This document shows positions 14,135 through 14,185 of a stretch of 14,185 bases of DNA, piece after piece. Under the pieces are notes generated by a model. The model saw only the letters and a program-made list of their open reading frames with translations, was not told the DNA's origin and ran no database searches. The position numbers and the translations under genes are program-made. Origin of the DNA: Chromera velia (Eukaryota; Sar; Chromeraceae); NCBI GenBank assembly GCA_018398765.1, contig JAHBMJ010002986.1:1-14185 (forward strand), given 5' to 3'. The first letter of the stretch is position 1, and every line of letters starts with the position of its first letter.

Positions 14135-14185
14135 AAGAAAAATGACAACTGCACGATTGACGCACGCCGGCCAGTCGACCNCCCC

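Noticed and set aside
14181-14181. Ambiguous base N near the right edge
   Set aside because: A sequencing or assembly uncertainty, not a biological feature; it does suggest the window ends at a contig border.

Overview
The window looks like repeat-rich nuclear DNA from a single-celled eukaryote. Coding signals are broken by GT-AG splice sites with pyrimidine tracts (for example acceptors ending at 5510, 6336 and 6904 on the plus strand and at 12029 on the minus strand). No operon-like gene packing is visible, and much of the DNA is simple or tandem repeat. The first bases are a G run and the last bases hold an N, so this may be a whole draft contig. A repeat-rich alga such as the chromerid Chromera velia is my best guess. 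That is memory-based inference, not something the sequence proves.

Layout. 1-263: probable C-terminal end of a plus-strand gene. 546-1690: AT-rich island with no gene. 2107-2577: minus-strand gene for a small protein with a signal peptide. 3004-4219: two adjoining tandem arrays of 52-bp and 53-bp units, followed by a 33-bp motif that recurs inverted at 14004-14036. 4635-5344: weak minus-strand exon candidates. 5362-6999: plus-strand splice-bounded exon candidates. 7071-8826: GACA-type and other microsatellites. 9064-9536: three copies of a ~165-bp minisatellite.

The main gene signal is on the minus strand from about 13.6 kb down to 9.55 kb. It has a cysteine/histidine zinc-finger exon (PHD/RING/IBR type), a probable intron filled by a 1.2-kb polypyrimidine array, a ubiquitin-like domain, a Gln-rich coiled coil, an unrecognised globular region, an acidic low-complexity linker and a Cys/Trp-rich C-terminal part. 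Everything from the ubiquitin-like domain to 9550 lies in one reading frame with no frameshift, yet that frame is interrupted by three TAG and two TGA codons. Short introns of length 3n, stop-codon decoding, or recent pseudogenisation could each explain this, and the sequence alone does not decide.

If the zinc finger and the ubiquitin-like domain share one transcript, the product would be a ubiquitin-pathway-type protein. Most other long open frames here come from repeats without stop codons and are rejected.
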